This document shows, piece by piece, positions 18,857-28,500 of a DNA stretch of 64,000 bases. How positions within the stretch are numbered: position 1 is the first letter of the stretch; every line of letters starts with the position of its first letter. The DNA lies in assembly GCF_023374055.1 (NCBI RefSeq), contig NZ_JAMBEP010000001.1:558001-622000 (forward strand), given 5' to 3'. This DNA comes from Luteimonas galliterrae. GTDB lineage: Bacteria > Pseudomonadota > Gammaproteobacteria > Xanthomonadales > Xanthomonadaceae. The notes below the pieces were generated by a model. It was not told where the DNA came from and ran no database searches. It worked only from the letters and a program-made list of their open reading frames with translations. Made by a program: the position numbers and the translations under genes.

Positions 18857-20710
18857 ATGAACCCATATCCTGGATTCGGGTGGATGCCGTCGATCCTGAC
18901 GCCATGCCTGGCGCTGCTATCGATGGCCGGGCTCGGGGCGCTCGCATTGCGTTTCGCGCTGGGACGCGCCGATGGCTTGTCGCGGTTGGAAAGGGCCGTC
19001 ACCGCGCCCGCGCTCGGGATGCTGGCCTATTCTCTGATACTTCTCTTTGCCGGCGCGGCCGGCATGTTCGCCTATGCGTGGGTGTGGGTTTTGCATGCCG
19101 CCGGCTTGGCCGGCCTTGCGTTCGTGCTCGTTGTCAGTCCGCAGCGCCCGGCGATGTCTTCGGCCATAGCCGTGGCTTGGCTGCCGCTGGCGCTCATGGC
19201 GCTGCTTTGCGTTGCGCTCACCGTCGGCAGCTTCCTGAGCCCGCTGATGCATCCGGATGCGCGCCAATACCACCTTGGGCTGCCATGGCTCATGAGCGTA
19301 TCCGGAAGCCTTTCGGGCAACGACACGTTGCTGCATAACGGCACCTATTTGGGTTACGACATCCTTTATTCGTCGGTGGCCGATCTGAAGCGGTTGGGCG
19401 ACGTTCCGGCGATGGCGGACGGGTTGAAGCTGTTCAACGCGATTACCAGCGCTTTCTTTCCGCTTTCGACGTTGCTCCTGTGCCGTGCGTTCGGCGGTTC
19501 CTGGCGCGCCGGCGCGCTGGCGGCCCTTGCGACGTTCACATTGGGCCCGGTGGTTTACTGGGGCTTCCTCAAGAACGATATCGTCGCTGCCGGAGTCGGG
19601 CTGCTGTCATTGGCGCTTCTGGCGAACGCTTACGAACAGGTCAAGCCGCGGATGTTTTTCGTCGCGTGCGCGCTGGCGGCCTATGCAGTGAGCATCAAGA
19701 TCACGAATATCTTTCCGCTGCTGCTGCCTTTCGCTTTCGTCTGCTTCTCGCGGAGGCTGCCGCCGAAAGCCCGCATCGTAGGTGCGGTCATAGGGCTGGT
19801 CTTGATCCTGCCTTGGGTGATTTACGCGTATGCCGTCAGTGGCAATCCGATCGCTCCGGTCGCGACGCCATTCCCGGAAGAAATCCGGCTCGCGGCCGCC
19901 GTGCGCAACAGCAACGGCATCGAAGCTTCCGCGTACAACCTCGTGAATCAGTTCGTTCCGATCGTCCTCGGCCGCTATCCCATACCCGGCAATCAAAGCC
20001 TCGGCATCCTGAGCCTGCTGGTCGTGCCGGTTTTGCTCGCCTTCCTCATCGGGGACGCTGTCAAGCGCAGGGTGGAGCTAGCCAGTGTGATCGCCTGCTC
20101 GGCGCTGCTGTGGTTCTTCGTTTTCTATGCGTCGACCTACGACAACCGTTTCTTGTCGCGGTACGTCCTGATCTGTTTCGCGATCCTGTTCTCGTTCGCA
20201 TGCTTCAGGGTCGAGGTCCGTTTGCGGGGATATCCGTACAAGTCGAGAATCGCCGCCTATTTCGCCGGCATCGCCCTAGTCTGCGCGCTGGTCGTGCAGA
20301 ATCCGAGCTTGGGCGCGGCCTACGAACGCCTCGCCGTACTCCAAGATGCGCAGCGGATCGGGCGCGAGAAGGCAACCGAGGCTGAGGGATACGCAGCGCC
20401 GTACCAGGTCCTAAACCGGATCCGCAAGCCCGGCGAAGCGGTAGGCATCAACGACCATATGGTGCTGTTCCTCGAGCCGCCGCTGTTCAACTTGCACGGC
20501 ATGCATGCGGTCGGCCTCAATCTCTACGCTAAGGATGCCGACTACGTAAAGCGGTACCTGTCCGAAAGATCGGTCCGGTACCTGTTGTTCCGGCAAGGGA
20601 TATCCGGGGGGACGCCCGCGGTCGAGCAATACATGGCCGAGTGCGCGCAGCGCGTGCAATCGTTCTCGGGAGGTCGCAGCCTGTATGTCGTGAAAAGCGA
20701 TTGCTGGTGA
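18857..20710 (+). CDS. multi-pass membrane protein, GT-C glycosyltransferase-like
   Basis: The product is 617 residues with about twelve hydrophobic spans and a C-terminal soluble region of about 110 residues. In the first large loop it has HPDARQYHLGLPWL, resembling the acidic D-x-x-x-Y-H motif of GT-C transferases that use polyprenyl-phosphate sugars (ArnT and PMT types). On this basis it may add a sugar to lipid or protein on the periplasmic side. No close family member is recognised and no sugar genes are adjacent. It starts at ATG 18857 and diverges from the sulfotransferase gene across 200 bp. Confidence 0.65.
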   Translation: MNPYPGFGWMPSILTPCLALLSMAGLGALALRFALGRADGLSRLERAVTAPALGMLAYSLILLFAGAAGMFAYAWVWVLHAAGLAGLAFVLVVSPQRPAMSSAIAVAWLPLALMALLCVALTVGSFLSPLMHPDARQYHLGLPWLMSVSGSLSGNDTLLHNGTYLGYDILYSSVADLKRLGDVPAMADGLKLFNAITSAFFPLSTLLLCRAFGGSWRAGALAALATFTLGPVVYWGFLKNDIVAAGVGLLSLALLANAYEQVKPRMFFVACALAAYAVSIKITNIFPLLLPFAFVCFSRRLPPKARIVGAVIGLVLILPWVIYAYAVSGNPIAPVATPFPEEIRLAAAVRNSNGIEASAYNLVNQFVPIVLGRYPIPGNQSLGILSLLVVPVLLAFLIGDAVKRRVELASVIACSALLWFFVFYASTYDNRFLSRYVLICFAILFSFACFRVEVRLRGYPYKSRIAAYFAGIALVCALVVQNPSLGAAYERLAVLQDAQRIGREKATEAEGYAAPYQVLNRIRKPGEAVGINDHMVLFLEPPLFNLHGMHAVGLNLYAKDADYVKRYLSERSVRYLLFRQGISGGTPAVEQYMAECAQRVQSFSGGRSLYVVKSDCW

Positions 20711-20754
20711 GTCGGGCGCCGCTGCGCGCCATCGGAGCCAGCGAGCACAACGGC

Positions 20755-20785
20755 AAAAAAAGAACGGCCGCCGAAAGGCGGCCGT
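20755..20785 (-). terminator. rho-independent terminator of the fasciclin gene
   Basis: Read on the minus strand, a 9-bp stem (ACGGCCGCC/GGCGGCCGT) with a four-base loop is followed by TCTTTTTTT. It lies 67 bp past the fasciclin stop. The plus strand has no T run after the stem, so it does not serve the membrane protein gene. Confidence 0.85.
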
Positions 20786-20852
20786 CGTCGTGCGTTCCGG
20801 AAGGGCAGAGCAGAGCGGCTTCCTGCCGCAGCCATCGCCCATCCGCCCGGAC

Positions 20853-21305
20853 TTACTGCTTGGTCGGCGCCGCAGCCGGCATGTTGACCTTGTCGATGCC
20901 GTGGATGACGCCGTTGCTGGAACCGATGTCGGCAGTCGTCACCTGGGCGCCGTCGATGACGACCTTGTTGTCGACCAGCTTGATCGGAGCGGCTTGACCG
21001 TTCACGGTCTTGGCCGATTCCCACTTGCCGATGTCGGCCGAGCTTTTGCGGCCGCTGACGACATGGTAGTTGAGGATCGAAACCAGCTCGTCCTTGTTCT
21101 CCGGCTTGAGCAGGTTGTCGAGCTTGCCCGCCGGCAGCTTTTCGAACGCGGCGTCGGTCGGAGCGAAGATCGTGAACGGACCCGGTCCGCGCAGGGTTTC
21201 GCTCATGCCGGCTTGTTCGACGGCTTTGGCGAAGATCTTGAAGGTGCCGTTGGCGGCGGCGGTGTCGAGCAGGTTCGACGGGGAGGTATTGGTCGGGGTG
21301 TTCAT
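20853..21305 (-). CDS. fasciclin (FAS1) domain protein
   Basis: The 150-residue product is a single FAS1 domain with both conserved boxes: FTIFAPTDAAFEKLP and the second region with LNYHVVSG and NGVIHGIDKV. FAS1 domains mediate adhesion or bind surfaces and are usually exported. Here no signal peptide is seen at the N-terminus (MNTPTNTSPSNLLDTA), which is odd for the family; the protein may be cytosolic or use another route. AAGGA lies ten bases before the ATG. It is a single-gene unit with its own terminator. Confidence 0.88.
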   Translation of the reverse strand: MNTPTNTSPSNLLDTAAANGTFKIFAKAVEQAGMSETLRGPGPFTIFAPTDAAFEKLPAGKLDNLLKPENKDELVSILNYHVVSGRKSSADIGKWESAKTVNGQAAPIKLVDNKVVIDGAQVTTADIGSSNGVIHGIDKVNMPAAAPTKQ

Positions 21306-21619
21306 AGCGGGTAATTCCTTGGTGGACGATCCGAAGGTTTTCCGAATCGGAAGCGGCCGAAGCCGTTGACTCCCGTCGACGACGGGAATGCGATGCTCAG
21401 TGCGGAGAGAGGAGGGAAGTGCGGCGCTGCTGAGTGGCCGTTACGGCGTTGCGCCGTAATGCCCATGCATCATGCGCCATTCCTTGTTACTTCGGCGTTA
21501 CTTCGTATGCCGTCCGTCCGATAGCTGCGTTGCGGGACGATGGAGCTGGCATAGTCGCCAGGCTCGGACGGCGCGACACGCTCGAACAGAAGGCAGCGAA
21601 TCACCTCCACGAGAACGAC
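21306..21619. other. 314-bp intergenic region
   Basis: This gap separates the divergent fasciclin gene and the hypothetical gene at 21620. It should hold both promoters. It is less GC-rich around 21430-21530. I see no strong hairpin, repeat or clear -10/-35 pair in it. Confidence 0.5.
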
Positions 21620-22033
21620 ATGAATCCCCGTAAACCGCATCGCACGATCCAGCCGAATTTTTCGGGTTCCCTAGCGGAGGAGTCGAGCCGGAATCGAGGA
21701 TTGCTTGGCATCGCAAGAGCGACCTCTGGCCGGCTGACCAAATATGCGGCGAAAGAGTTCGAACACTGGGCCGGCACGCGCGAACTCAGCTTGAGGCAGT
21801 TACGCGCGGAACTCGTCGCTTCGGCATTCCCGGAGGCTTGGCCCGACGCCGAAAGCTCGGCGCTGATCTCCTTGATTGCCCAGGATCTCCGCGATGCGGC
21901 GCTATGGCCCGTCGAAGGGCGCGGCCCGGATTCGGTCAGGCCGCTGAGCGCCTGGCGTGCGCGCTACAACGACCTCGACCGTTGCTTGCGACCGGTTCAG
22001 CGCCCGGCGAAAAGCGCATTGATGTCGGAGTAA
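21620..22033 (+). CDS. hypothetical protein, unrecognised
   Basis: A 137-residue reading begins MNPRKPHRTIQPNFSG and has a plausible helical middle (TKYAAKEFEHWAGTRELSLRQLRAELVASAF). Base composition is lower in GC than its neighbours in the first third. It overlaps the 3' end of the opposite-strand gene by 37 bp, tail to tail. There is no signal peptide, span or motif I can name. It may be a real orphan gene or a chance reading; the ribosome-binding site (GAGAA) is weak. Confidence 0.45.
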   Translation: MNPRKPHRTIQPNFSGSLAEESSRNRGLLGIARATSGRLTKYAAKEFEHWAGTRELSLRQLRAELVASAFPEAWPDAESSALISLIAQDLRDAALWPVEGRGPDSVRPLSAWRARYNDLDRCLRPVQRPAKSALMSE

Positions 22034-22806
22034 CCCATCGCATCCTCGGTCAGCGGCGCCGATGCGCCGGTGGCCAGGAAGCCCCGGGTCAGCGCGGCGA
22101 GCCGCGCATACGCCGAGGAAGTGGTCGCAGATCCAGCGCTCAACCGGCGCACGCCGAGGCGCTCCAATTCCGCCGCCGGCGGCAGGTTCGGGCGCACCAG
22201 CACGTTCAACGGCAGACCCGCACCGGCAGCGATGGCGCGGATTTGTTCGCCATCCACGACGCCGGGGACGAACAGTCCGTCGGCGCCGGCATCGCGATAC
22301 CGTTTCGCGCGGGCCAGCGTTTCTTCCACACGCCGGCCTTCCGGCGCCAGGCCGGCGAGATAGACATCGGTGCGCGCATTGACGAACACATCGGTCCCCA
22401 TGCGTGCGCAAGCGCTCTTGATGCGCTCGATCTTGGCGCAGAGCAGGGCAGGGTCGCGATCGCCGTCTTCGAGGTTGATGCCGGCGGCGCCGGCATCGAT
22501 CAACCTCGCGATGTTGTCGGCGACGGTCGCAGGGTTGTCCGAATAGCCGGACTCGCTATCCACCGTCAACGGCACCCGCAATACGCGCGAGATGCCGGCG
22601 ACGGCATCGGCCAGCTTCGCGATGGGCAGCGCGTCGCCGTCCGGATAGCCCAGCGACCAGGCCACGCCGGCGCTGGTGGTGGCGATGGCTTTCGCGCCCA
22701 GGCTCTCGACCAGGCGCGCGGTGCCGGCGTCCCAGACGTTGGCGAGCAGCAGCAGGCCCTGTTGGTGGAGTTGGCGCAGCGCGGCGGTCGCTTCGTTACC
22801 GGACAT
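21997..22806 (-). CDS. isocitrate lyase / phosphoenolpyruvate mutase family protein
   Basis: The 269-residue product is a PEP mutase-type TIM barrel: LLLANVWDAGTARLVESLG at the start, then VDSESGY and INLEDGD carrying the Mg-binding acidic residues, and NARTDVYL. The catalytic KKCGH loop of isocitrate and methylisocitrate lyases is absent, so it is neither of those. Family members include oxaloacetate decarboxylases, carboxyvinyl-carboxyphosphonate mutases and many uncharacterised C-C lyases; the reaction here is open. It is followed by an M28 peptidase gene reading the same way. Confidence 0.85.
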   Translation of the reverse strand: MSGNEATAALRQLHQQGLLLLANVWDAGTARLVESLGAKAIATTSAGVAWSLGYPDGDALPIAKLADAVAGISRVLRVPLTVDSESGYSDNPATVADNIARLIDAGAAGINLEDGDRDPALLCAKIERIKSACARMGTDVFVNARTDVYLAGLAPEGRRVEETLARAKRYRDAGADGLFVPGVVDGEQIRAIAAGAGLPLNVLVRPNLPPAAELERLGVRRLSAGSATTSSAYARLAALTRGFLATGASAPLTEDAMGYSDINALFAGR

Positions 22807-22878
22807 GCGTGATTCTCGTCGGAAGTGAGCCCCTATTGTCGCGTCTCAGCGCCGGCGCGCCAGCCGTTTTCGGACAGA

Positions 22879-23802
22879 CTACCGCGACGCTGCATCCCAG
22901 CGCCGCAACGCGTCTTCGACCGCGGCGACGCCGCGCGCGGCTTCGTCCGCATCGATTTGCGCCAGGGTGTCGTTGTCGCTGTGGATCACCTGCATCACTT
23001 TCGCCGGCGGATCGACTTTCTGATGCGAGAACGCCTTCAGGATGCTCGGAATCTCGTTCTTGCCGACCAGCGAATACGAAACGGCCGGCCAGCCGGCCTT
23101 GTGGAACGCAAGATGGTCCGTCGGCGGATACTTGTCGCCTGCGGACAACTCGATGCCGGCCGCCTGCGTCGCCTCGCGGCTCGCCGAGACGAGTGCGTTG
23201 GATTCGTCCGGCGTCATCATCCACAGCGCATCGCCCCAGCCGAACACGTCGAAATTCACGTACATCGCCGGTTTGGCGCCGCCGTCGGCGATATAGGCGC
23301 GCGCGCCGATCAGGCCCAACTCTTCCAGGTCCCAGAACGCGACCGCCACGCGGTGATGCTGCAGCGGGCGTTGCTTCAGGCGTTGCGCGAGCGCCAGCAC
23401 GACCGCGCTGCCGGAAGCGTTGTCGGTGGCGCCGTCGCCTTCCTTCACCTTGTCCGAGTGCGCGCCGATCAGCAACAGCGGCGCGTCGGCCGGTCCGCCG
23501 ATGTCCGCCAGCAGATTCGTGCCCTTGTGCTTTTCGAACGCGAACGGCGCCTGGCGCGCCTGGATGCCGGAAGCCGCGAGCGCGTTTTCGATGGCGGCAC
23601 GGCGTCCTGCGTTGTCCGTCGCTGCGGCGATCGCCGAAACATCGCTCATCCAGGCGTCCGCGGGACTGGGCTGCGCTACGGCGGCTTGCGCAGGAACTAC
23701 GGCGGCATCGGACCGCGTCGCGACCGGCGACGGCGATGCGCAAGCGGCCAGAAACAACGCGCAAGCCGGCGCCAGGCCGGCGGAAAGCATGGAAAGACGC
23801 AT
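22879..23802 (-). CDS. M28-family zinc metallopeptidase, lipoprotein
   Basis: The 307-residue product starts at ATG 23802 with a lipoprotein signal (MRLSMLSAGLAPACALFLAAC, lipobox LAAC at 18-21). The M28 zinc residues are visible: H and D in GAHSDKVKEGDGATDNASG, the EE pair in WDLEELG, and further ligands in VNFDVFGW and VMQVIHSDNDT. M28 enzymes are aminopeptidases or carboxypeptidases with two zinc ions. It should be attached to the inner or outer membrane facing the periplasm. It lies 72 bp before the PEP mutase-family gene on the same strand and may share its transcript. Confidence 0.88.
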   Translation of the reverse strand: MRLSMLSAGLAPACALFLAACASPSPVATRSDAAVVPAQAAVAQPSPADAWMSDVSAIAAATDNAGRRAAIENALAASGIQARQAPFAFEKHKGTNLLADIGGPADAPLLLIGAHSDKVKEGDGATDNASGSAVVLALAQRLKQRPLQHHRVAVAFWDLEELGLIGARAYIADGGAKPAMYVNFDVFGWGDALWMMTPDESNALVSASREATQAAGIELSAGDKYPPTDHLAFHKAGWPAVSYSLVGKNEIPSILKAFSHQKVDPPAKVMQVIHSDNDTLAQIDADEAARGVAAVEDALRRWDAASR

Positions 23803-23911
23803 CGCAACCCCCTGTGATGAAAGCCGTAGTTTGCACGATCGGCCGCTCCGGCGGCCGGCGGCCGGCCACGAACGGCTACCCACTGCGCGGTCAATGTGGT
23901 CAGATTGGGCC

Positions 23912-24805
23912 ATGCACAGCCCCTCGCTGCCGCCCGCAGCCGTATTCCGCCGTTGGCTCGGCATGGGCATCGTCGTGCTCGGCCTGTTCGCGATGCTGCA
24001 GGGCCTGTGGCAGCACTTGCGTTCGGACTATCCGGCGCCGGTGTTCAACGCCTTCCTCGGCGGCACGATGGCCGCGATCGCGACCGCGCTCGGCGCGCTG
24101 CCGGTGTGGTTCTCGCAGCGCCTGTCCGACCGCGTGCAGGACAGCCTGTTCGGCTTCGGTGCCGGCGTGATGCTGGCGGCGTGTTCGTTTTCGCTGATCG
24201 TGCCCGCGATCGGCGCGGCCGAGGCGCGCGGTTCCGGCAATTGGGAATCGGGTTTGATCGTGGGCGGCGGCATCATCCTGGGCGCGGCCCTGCTGTTGGT
24301 GATGGAACGCTATCTGCCGCACGAGCATTTCATCAAGGGCGTGGAAGGACATGCCGCGCGCGCATTGCGGCGCACCTGGCTGTTTGTTTTTGCGATCGTG
24401 CTGCACAACCTGCCCGAAGGCCTGGCGATCGGCGTCGGTTACGCCGGCAACGATCCGGTGCGCGCCAGCGCGCTGGCGATGGGCATTTCTATCCAGGACG
24501 TGCCCGAAGGCCTGGTGGTCGCGGTGGCGCTGGTGTCGGCCGGCTACAAGCGCGGGTTGGCGGTGCTGATCGGCATGGCCTCGGGCCTGGTCGAACCGGT
24601 GGGCGCCGTGATCGGCGCCGCGGTGGTCAGCCTGTCGGCGGCATTGCTGCCCTGGGGCTTGGCCTTCGCCGCCGGCGCGATGCTGTTCGTGATCAGCCAC
24701 GAAATCATCCCCGAATCGCACCGCAAAGGACACGAAGCCTTCGCCACCGGCGGGCTGATCCTGGGTTTCGTGGTGATGATGCTGTTGGACACGGCCCTGG
24801 GATGA
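23912..24805 (+). CDS. ZIP family metal transporter
   Basis: The 297-residue product has about eight membrane spans. The binuclear metal site is present: HNLPEGLAIG in TM4 and DVPEGL in TM5, with SHEIIPESHRKGHE near TM6. ZIP proteins such as ZupT admit zinc, iron or other divalent metals to the cytosol. The first span is preceded by a short basic N-terminus, and the usual His-rich loop is reduced to RYLPHEHF. ATG at 23912 is chosen; a longer in-frame reading overlaps the divergent lipoprotein gene. Confidence 0.88.
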   Translation: MHSPSLPPAAVFRRWLGMGIVVLGLFAMLQGLWQHLRSDYPAPVFNAFLGGTMAAIATALGALPVWFSQRLSDRVQDSLFGFGAGVMLAACSFSLIVPAIGAAEARGSGNWESGLIVGGGIILGAALLLVMERYLPHEHFIKGVEGHAARALRRTWLFVFAIVLHNLPEGLAIGVGYAGNDPVRASALAMGISIQDVPEGLVVAVALVSAGYKRGLAVLIGMASGLVEPVGAVIGAAVVSLSAALLPWGLAFAAGAMLFVISHEIIPESHRKGHEAFATGGLILGFVVMMLLDTALG

Positions 24806-24920
24806 ACGCTCCGGATTTTCCCGACAGCGCGATGCGAACCGTCCCGCTCCCGTCGAACGCCGCGCTTGCCATCTCCCGACCCGCCACCTACGCTGGCATC
24901 GGGAGAGGGGAGTTGCAGGG

Positions 24921-25568
24921 ATGACTATCCGTGTGTTCCTGGTCGACGACCATGCCCTGGTCCGCGCCGGAATGAAGATGATCCTGGGCGGCGAGGTCGA
25001 CATCGACGTGGTCGGCGAAGCCGAGAGCGGCGAAGAAGCCCTGCCGCAGATCCGCAAGCTCAAGCCCGACGTGGTGTTGTGCGACCTGCACCTGCCCGGC
25101 GTCAGCGGCCTGGAAGTGACCGAACGCGTGGTCAAAGGCGACCACGGCACGCGCGTGATCGTGGTATCGGTGCTCGAAGACGGGCCGATGCCCAAGCGCC
25201 TGCTCGAAGCCGGCGCGTCCGGTTATGTCGGCAAGGGCGGCGACAGCATCGAATTGCTGCGCGCGGTGCGCGACGTGGCGCGCGGCAAGCGCTATCTGGC
25301 GAGCGGCGTGGCGCAAAACCTGGCCTTGTCCGGCATACAGGGCGGCGCATCGCCGTTCGATGCCTTGTCGCCTCGCGAGATGGAAATCGCCTTGCTGTTG
25401 ACGCAGGGTTTGCGCCAGGAAGACATCGCCAAGCGGTTGAGCCTGAGCGCGAAAACCGTCAACACGCACAAGACGCGTTTGTTCGAGAAACTGGGCGTGG
25501 GCGACAGCATCGCACTGGCGCGACTGGCCAGCCAATACGGCGTAGGCAATCCCGCGCACGCCGTATAA
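24921..25568 (+). CDS. gacA: GacA/UvrY-like response regulator
   Basis: The 215-residue product has a receiver domain (1-120; phosphoacceptor Asp55 in VVLCDLHLPG, with DD at 9-10 and the conserved Lys in GYVGKGG) and a LuxR-type HTH (about 145-210; LSPREMEIALLLTQGL...KTVNTHKTRLFEKL). Alignment by eye to E. coli UvrY is good over the full length, including GKRYLASGVAQNLALS. In the Gac system it is phosphorylated by the BarA/GacS kinase and switches on small RNAs that titrate CsrA/RsmA. The kinase is not here, and in E. coli and pseudomonads uvrC usually follows; here it does not. Confidence 0.8.
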   Translation: MTIRVFLVDDHALVRAGMKMILGGEVDIDVVGEAESGEEALPQIRKLKPDVVLCDLHLPGVSGLEVTERVVKGDHGTRVIVVSVLEDGPMPKRLLEAGASGYVGKGGDSIELLRAVRDVARGKRYLASGVAQNLALSGIQGGASPFDALSPREMEIALLLTQGLRQEDIAKRLSLSAKTVNTHKTRLFEKLGVGDSIALARLASQYGVGNPAHAV

Positions 25569-25589
25569 GCGTGCGCGGGGCCCGGTTGG

Positions 25590-28500
25590 TCAGGCGCCGC
25601 GCTCGCCTTCGCGCGGGGCTTCGTTCGGATCCTGCGCAGGCTGCCTGGCGGCCACTTGCGCCGCGGCTTCTTCCGGCGGCGCGGCGGGCGCCTCGTCGAA
25701 CAGGCCGGGCGCTTGCGGCGTGCCGGGTTCGACGAAGCCGGTCGCAACCGTCGTTTCGGGCGCTTGCGTTTCCTGTGCGGGCGCTTCCGGTGCTACGGGT
25801 GCCGGAGCAGGTTCGACTGCCGGCTTTTCCGCCATTGGTTTGACGGCCGGGCGGTAGGCGCTTTCGGCCAACGAAACGGCGATCGCGGCGGACAACGGCA
25901 GGGCATGGATCGCGTCGCTCTGCTGCGCGGCGACGCGCGGCGGACGCGGCGGCGTTGCGGTTTCTTTCGGCGCGTTCTTCGGCTTGTCGTTTGCCGGCGA
26001 GGCTGCGACTGGCGATTCGACGCCAGGCTGCGGTGCGGCTTGTTCGCGCGGCTCGGATTCCGGTGCAGCCGCGGCGATTTCGACGGCAGCGATTGCGGCT
26101 GGCGACGGTTCGATGGGCGCCGGTGCCGGTTCCGAAGCGACGACCTCAGGCTCGACAACCGCCGACGCCGGCTCGATCGCGGCGGGCCCGGCCTTCTCGA
26201 CCGCCGGCACGATCGCCGGTTCTGCGGCAATCGCGTACTGCGGCGCGCGCAGCGAAGACGAAGCTTCGGCGACGTATTCGTCCTTCGCCGGTTCTGCGAT
26301 GGGCGCGACGGCAGCGGGCGCTACAGGCCGCGATTCGGGCAGCGCGTCGTCGAAATCGAACTCCGGCTGCGAACGCTGCGCGGCGACGGCGGCATCGTCT
26401 TCGTGAAGCGCTTCGACGGTGTTTTCGCCGCCGGCAGCGCCTTCGGCGCCACCGCGGCGGCGGCGGCGGCCGCCACGACGGCCGCGGCGACGGCGTGCGT
26501 TTTCGCCGCCCTCGGTCGCGTGGGCGGCAGCATCGGCCGCTTCGTCGGCAGGCGAGGCGGCGCTATCGGCCGGTACGGCCGGCGCCGGCCCGATGTCGAA
26601 GTGGGCGATGTTGGGCGGCGTCGCGTCGGCAATTGCGGCGGCTTCGGCCACAGGCGTTTGCTTCGGCCTGGGCTGCTCGACAGCGGCGGCAGCGGCTTGC
26701 GCCTGCACAGGAATCTCGGCGCGTTCCGCCTTGGGCGGGCGCGGTTCGCGATTCTGGTCCTGTTGCGGCTTTGGCTGCTTCTGCTGCTGGCCTTGTTGCT
26801 GCGGCTTGGGCTGGCCCTGCTTCTGCTGCTGGGCTTGCTTGGGTGGCTGCTTGTTCTGCTGGCCCTGCGCCTGCGGCTGGCCGCGCTTCTGGTCGTCGCG
26901 CCTCTGCTCGTCGCGGCGCTCGCCGCGTCCCTGCTGCTTGTTGCCGCCGCCGTTGCGGCCGTCGCGGCGCTGCGCGTTGCGGTCGTTGCGCGTGCGGTCC
27001 TCGTTGCGGGCGGGCGGGGCGGGCGGCGGCGTTTCGGCGGTCTGCTCGCCGCCGAAGAACTGCATCATCCGCGCGAACAGGCCGGCTTTGGGCTTGGGCG
27101 CGACGCGGATCGGCGCCGGCGCCGGATGAGCGTGACGCTCTTCGGCCGGATCGTCGCGCATCGGCGCCGGTTGCAGCGGCTTGACGTTGGTCACGGCCGG
27201 CGCCGGCGGGATGTTCAGATGCGCCTTGGTCAGCGCATGCGTGGCCAGCTTGCGCGGCGTGCCGCGCTGGTAGCTGGGCTTGCTGGTCTCTTCGCCGAGT
27301 TCGTTCTCGCGGATGCGGGTCACTTCGTAATGCGGCGTTTCCAGCTGGTCGTCGGCGACGATCACGATCGGCGAATCGTGGCGCTGCTCGATCTCGGCCA
27401 GCGCGCGGCGCTTTTCGTTGAGCAGGAAGTTGGCGATCTCGGTCGGCGCCTGCACCAGCACCTGGCCGGTGTTCTCCTTCATCGCGTGCTCTTCGGCCAC
27501 GCGCAGGATCGACAGCGACAGCGACTCGACGCTGCGCATGCGGCCATGGCCGTCGCAGCGCGGGCAGACGATCTGGCTGGCTTCGCCCAGGCTCGGACGC
27601 AGGCGCTGGCGGCTCATTTCGAGCAGGCCGAAACGCGAGATGCGGCCGATCTGCACGCGCGCGCGGTCGTACTTGAGCGCGTTCTGCAGGCGGTTCTCGA
27701 CTTCGCGCTGGTGCTTGTTGGACGACATGTCGATGAAGTCGATCACCACCAGGCCACCCAGGTCGCGCAGGCGCATCTGGCGCGCGACTTCCTCGGCCGC
27801 TTCCAGGTTGGTGTTGAACGCGGTCTCCTCGATGTCGCCGCCCTTGGTGGCGCGCGCCGAGTTGACGTCGATCGCGGTCAGCGCTTCGGTCTGGTCGACC
27901 ACGATCGAACCGCCCGAAGGCAGGCGCACCTGGCGTTCGTAGGCGTTCTCGATCTGCGATTCGATCTGGAAGCGGTTGAACAGCGGCGTGTCGTCGGTGT
28001 AGTGCTTGAGCTTGCGCAGGTTGTGCGGCATCACCTGCTGCACGAATTCCTTCGCTTCGGCGTACATCTCGTCGGCGTCGACCAGGATCTCGCCCACGTC
28101 GGCGCGCATGTAGTCGCGCAAGGCGCGGATGATCAGGCGCGATTCCTGGTAGATCAGGAACGGCGCCGGCTTGGTCAGCGCGGCTTCGGCGATCGAGCGC
28201 CAGACCTGCAGCAGGTAGTCCAGATCCCATTGCAGTTCTTCGGCATCGCGGCCGACGCCGGCGGTGCGGATGATGACCCCCATATCGTCGGGGATCTCCA
28301 GCTTGTCCATCGCTTCTTTCAGCGCGGCGCGGTCGTCGCCTTCGATGCGGCGCGAGACGCCGCCCGCGGTCGGCGAGTTCGGCATCAGCACCATGTAGCG
28401 GCCGGCCAGCGAGATGAACGTGGTCAGGGCGGCGCCCTTGTTGCCGCGCTCTTCCTTGTCTACCTGAACGACCACTTCCTGGCCTTCCTTCAGCAGTTCC

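Noticed and set aside
21997-22806. True isocitrate lyase or methylisocitrate lyase
   Set aside because: The catalytic KKCGH loop is missing, so only the wider PEP mutase/isocitrate lyase superfamily can be claimed.
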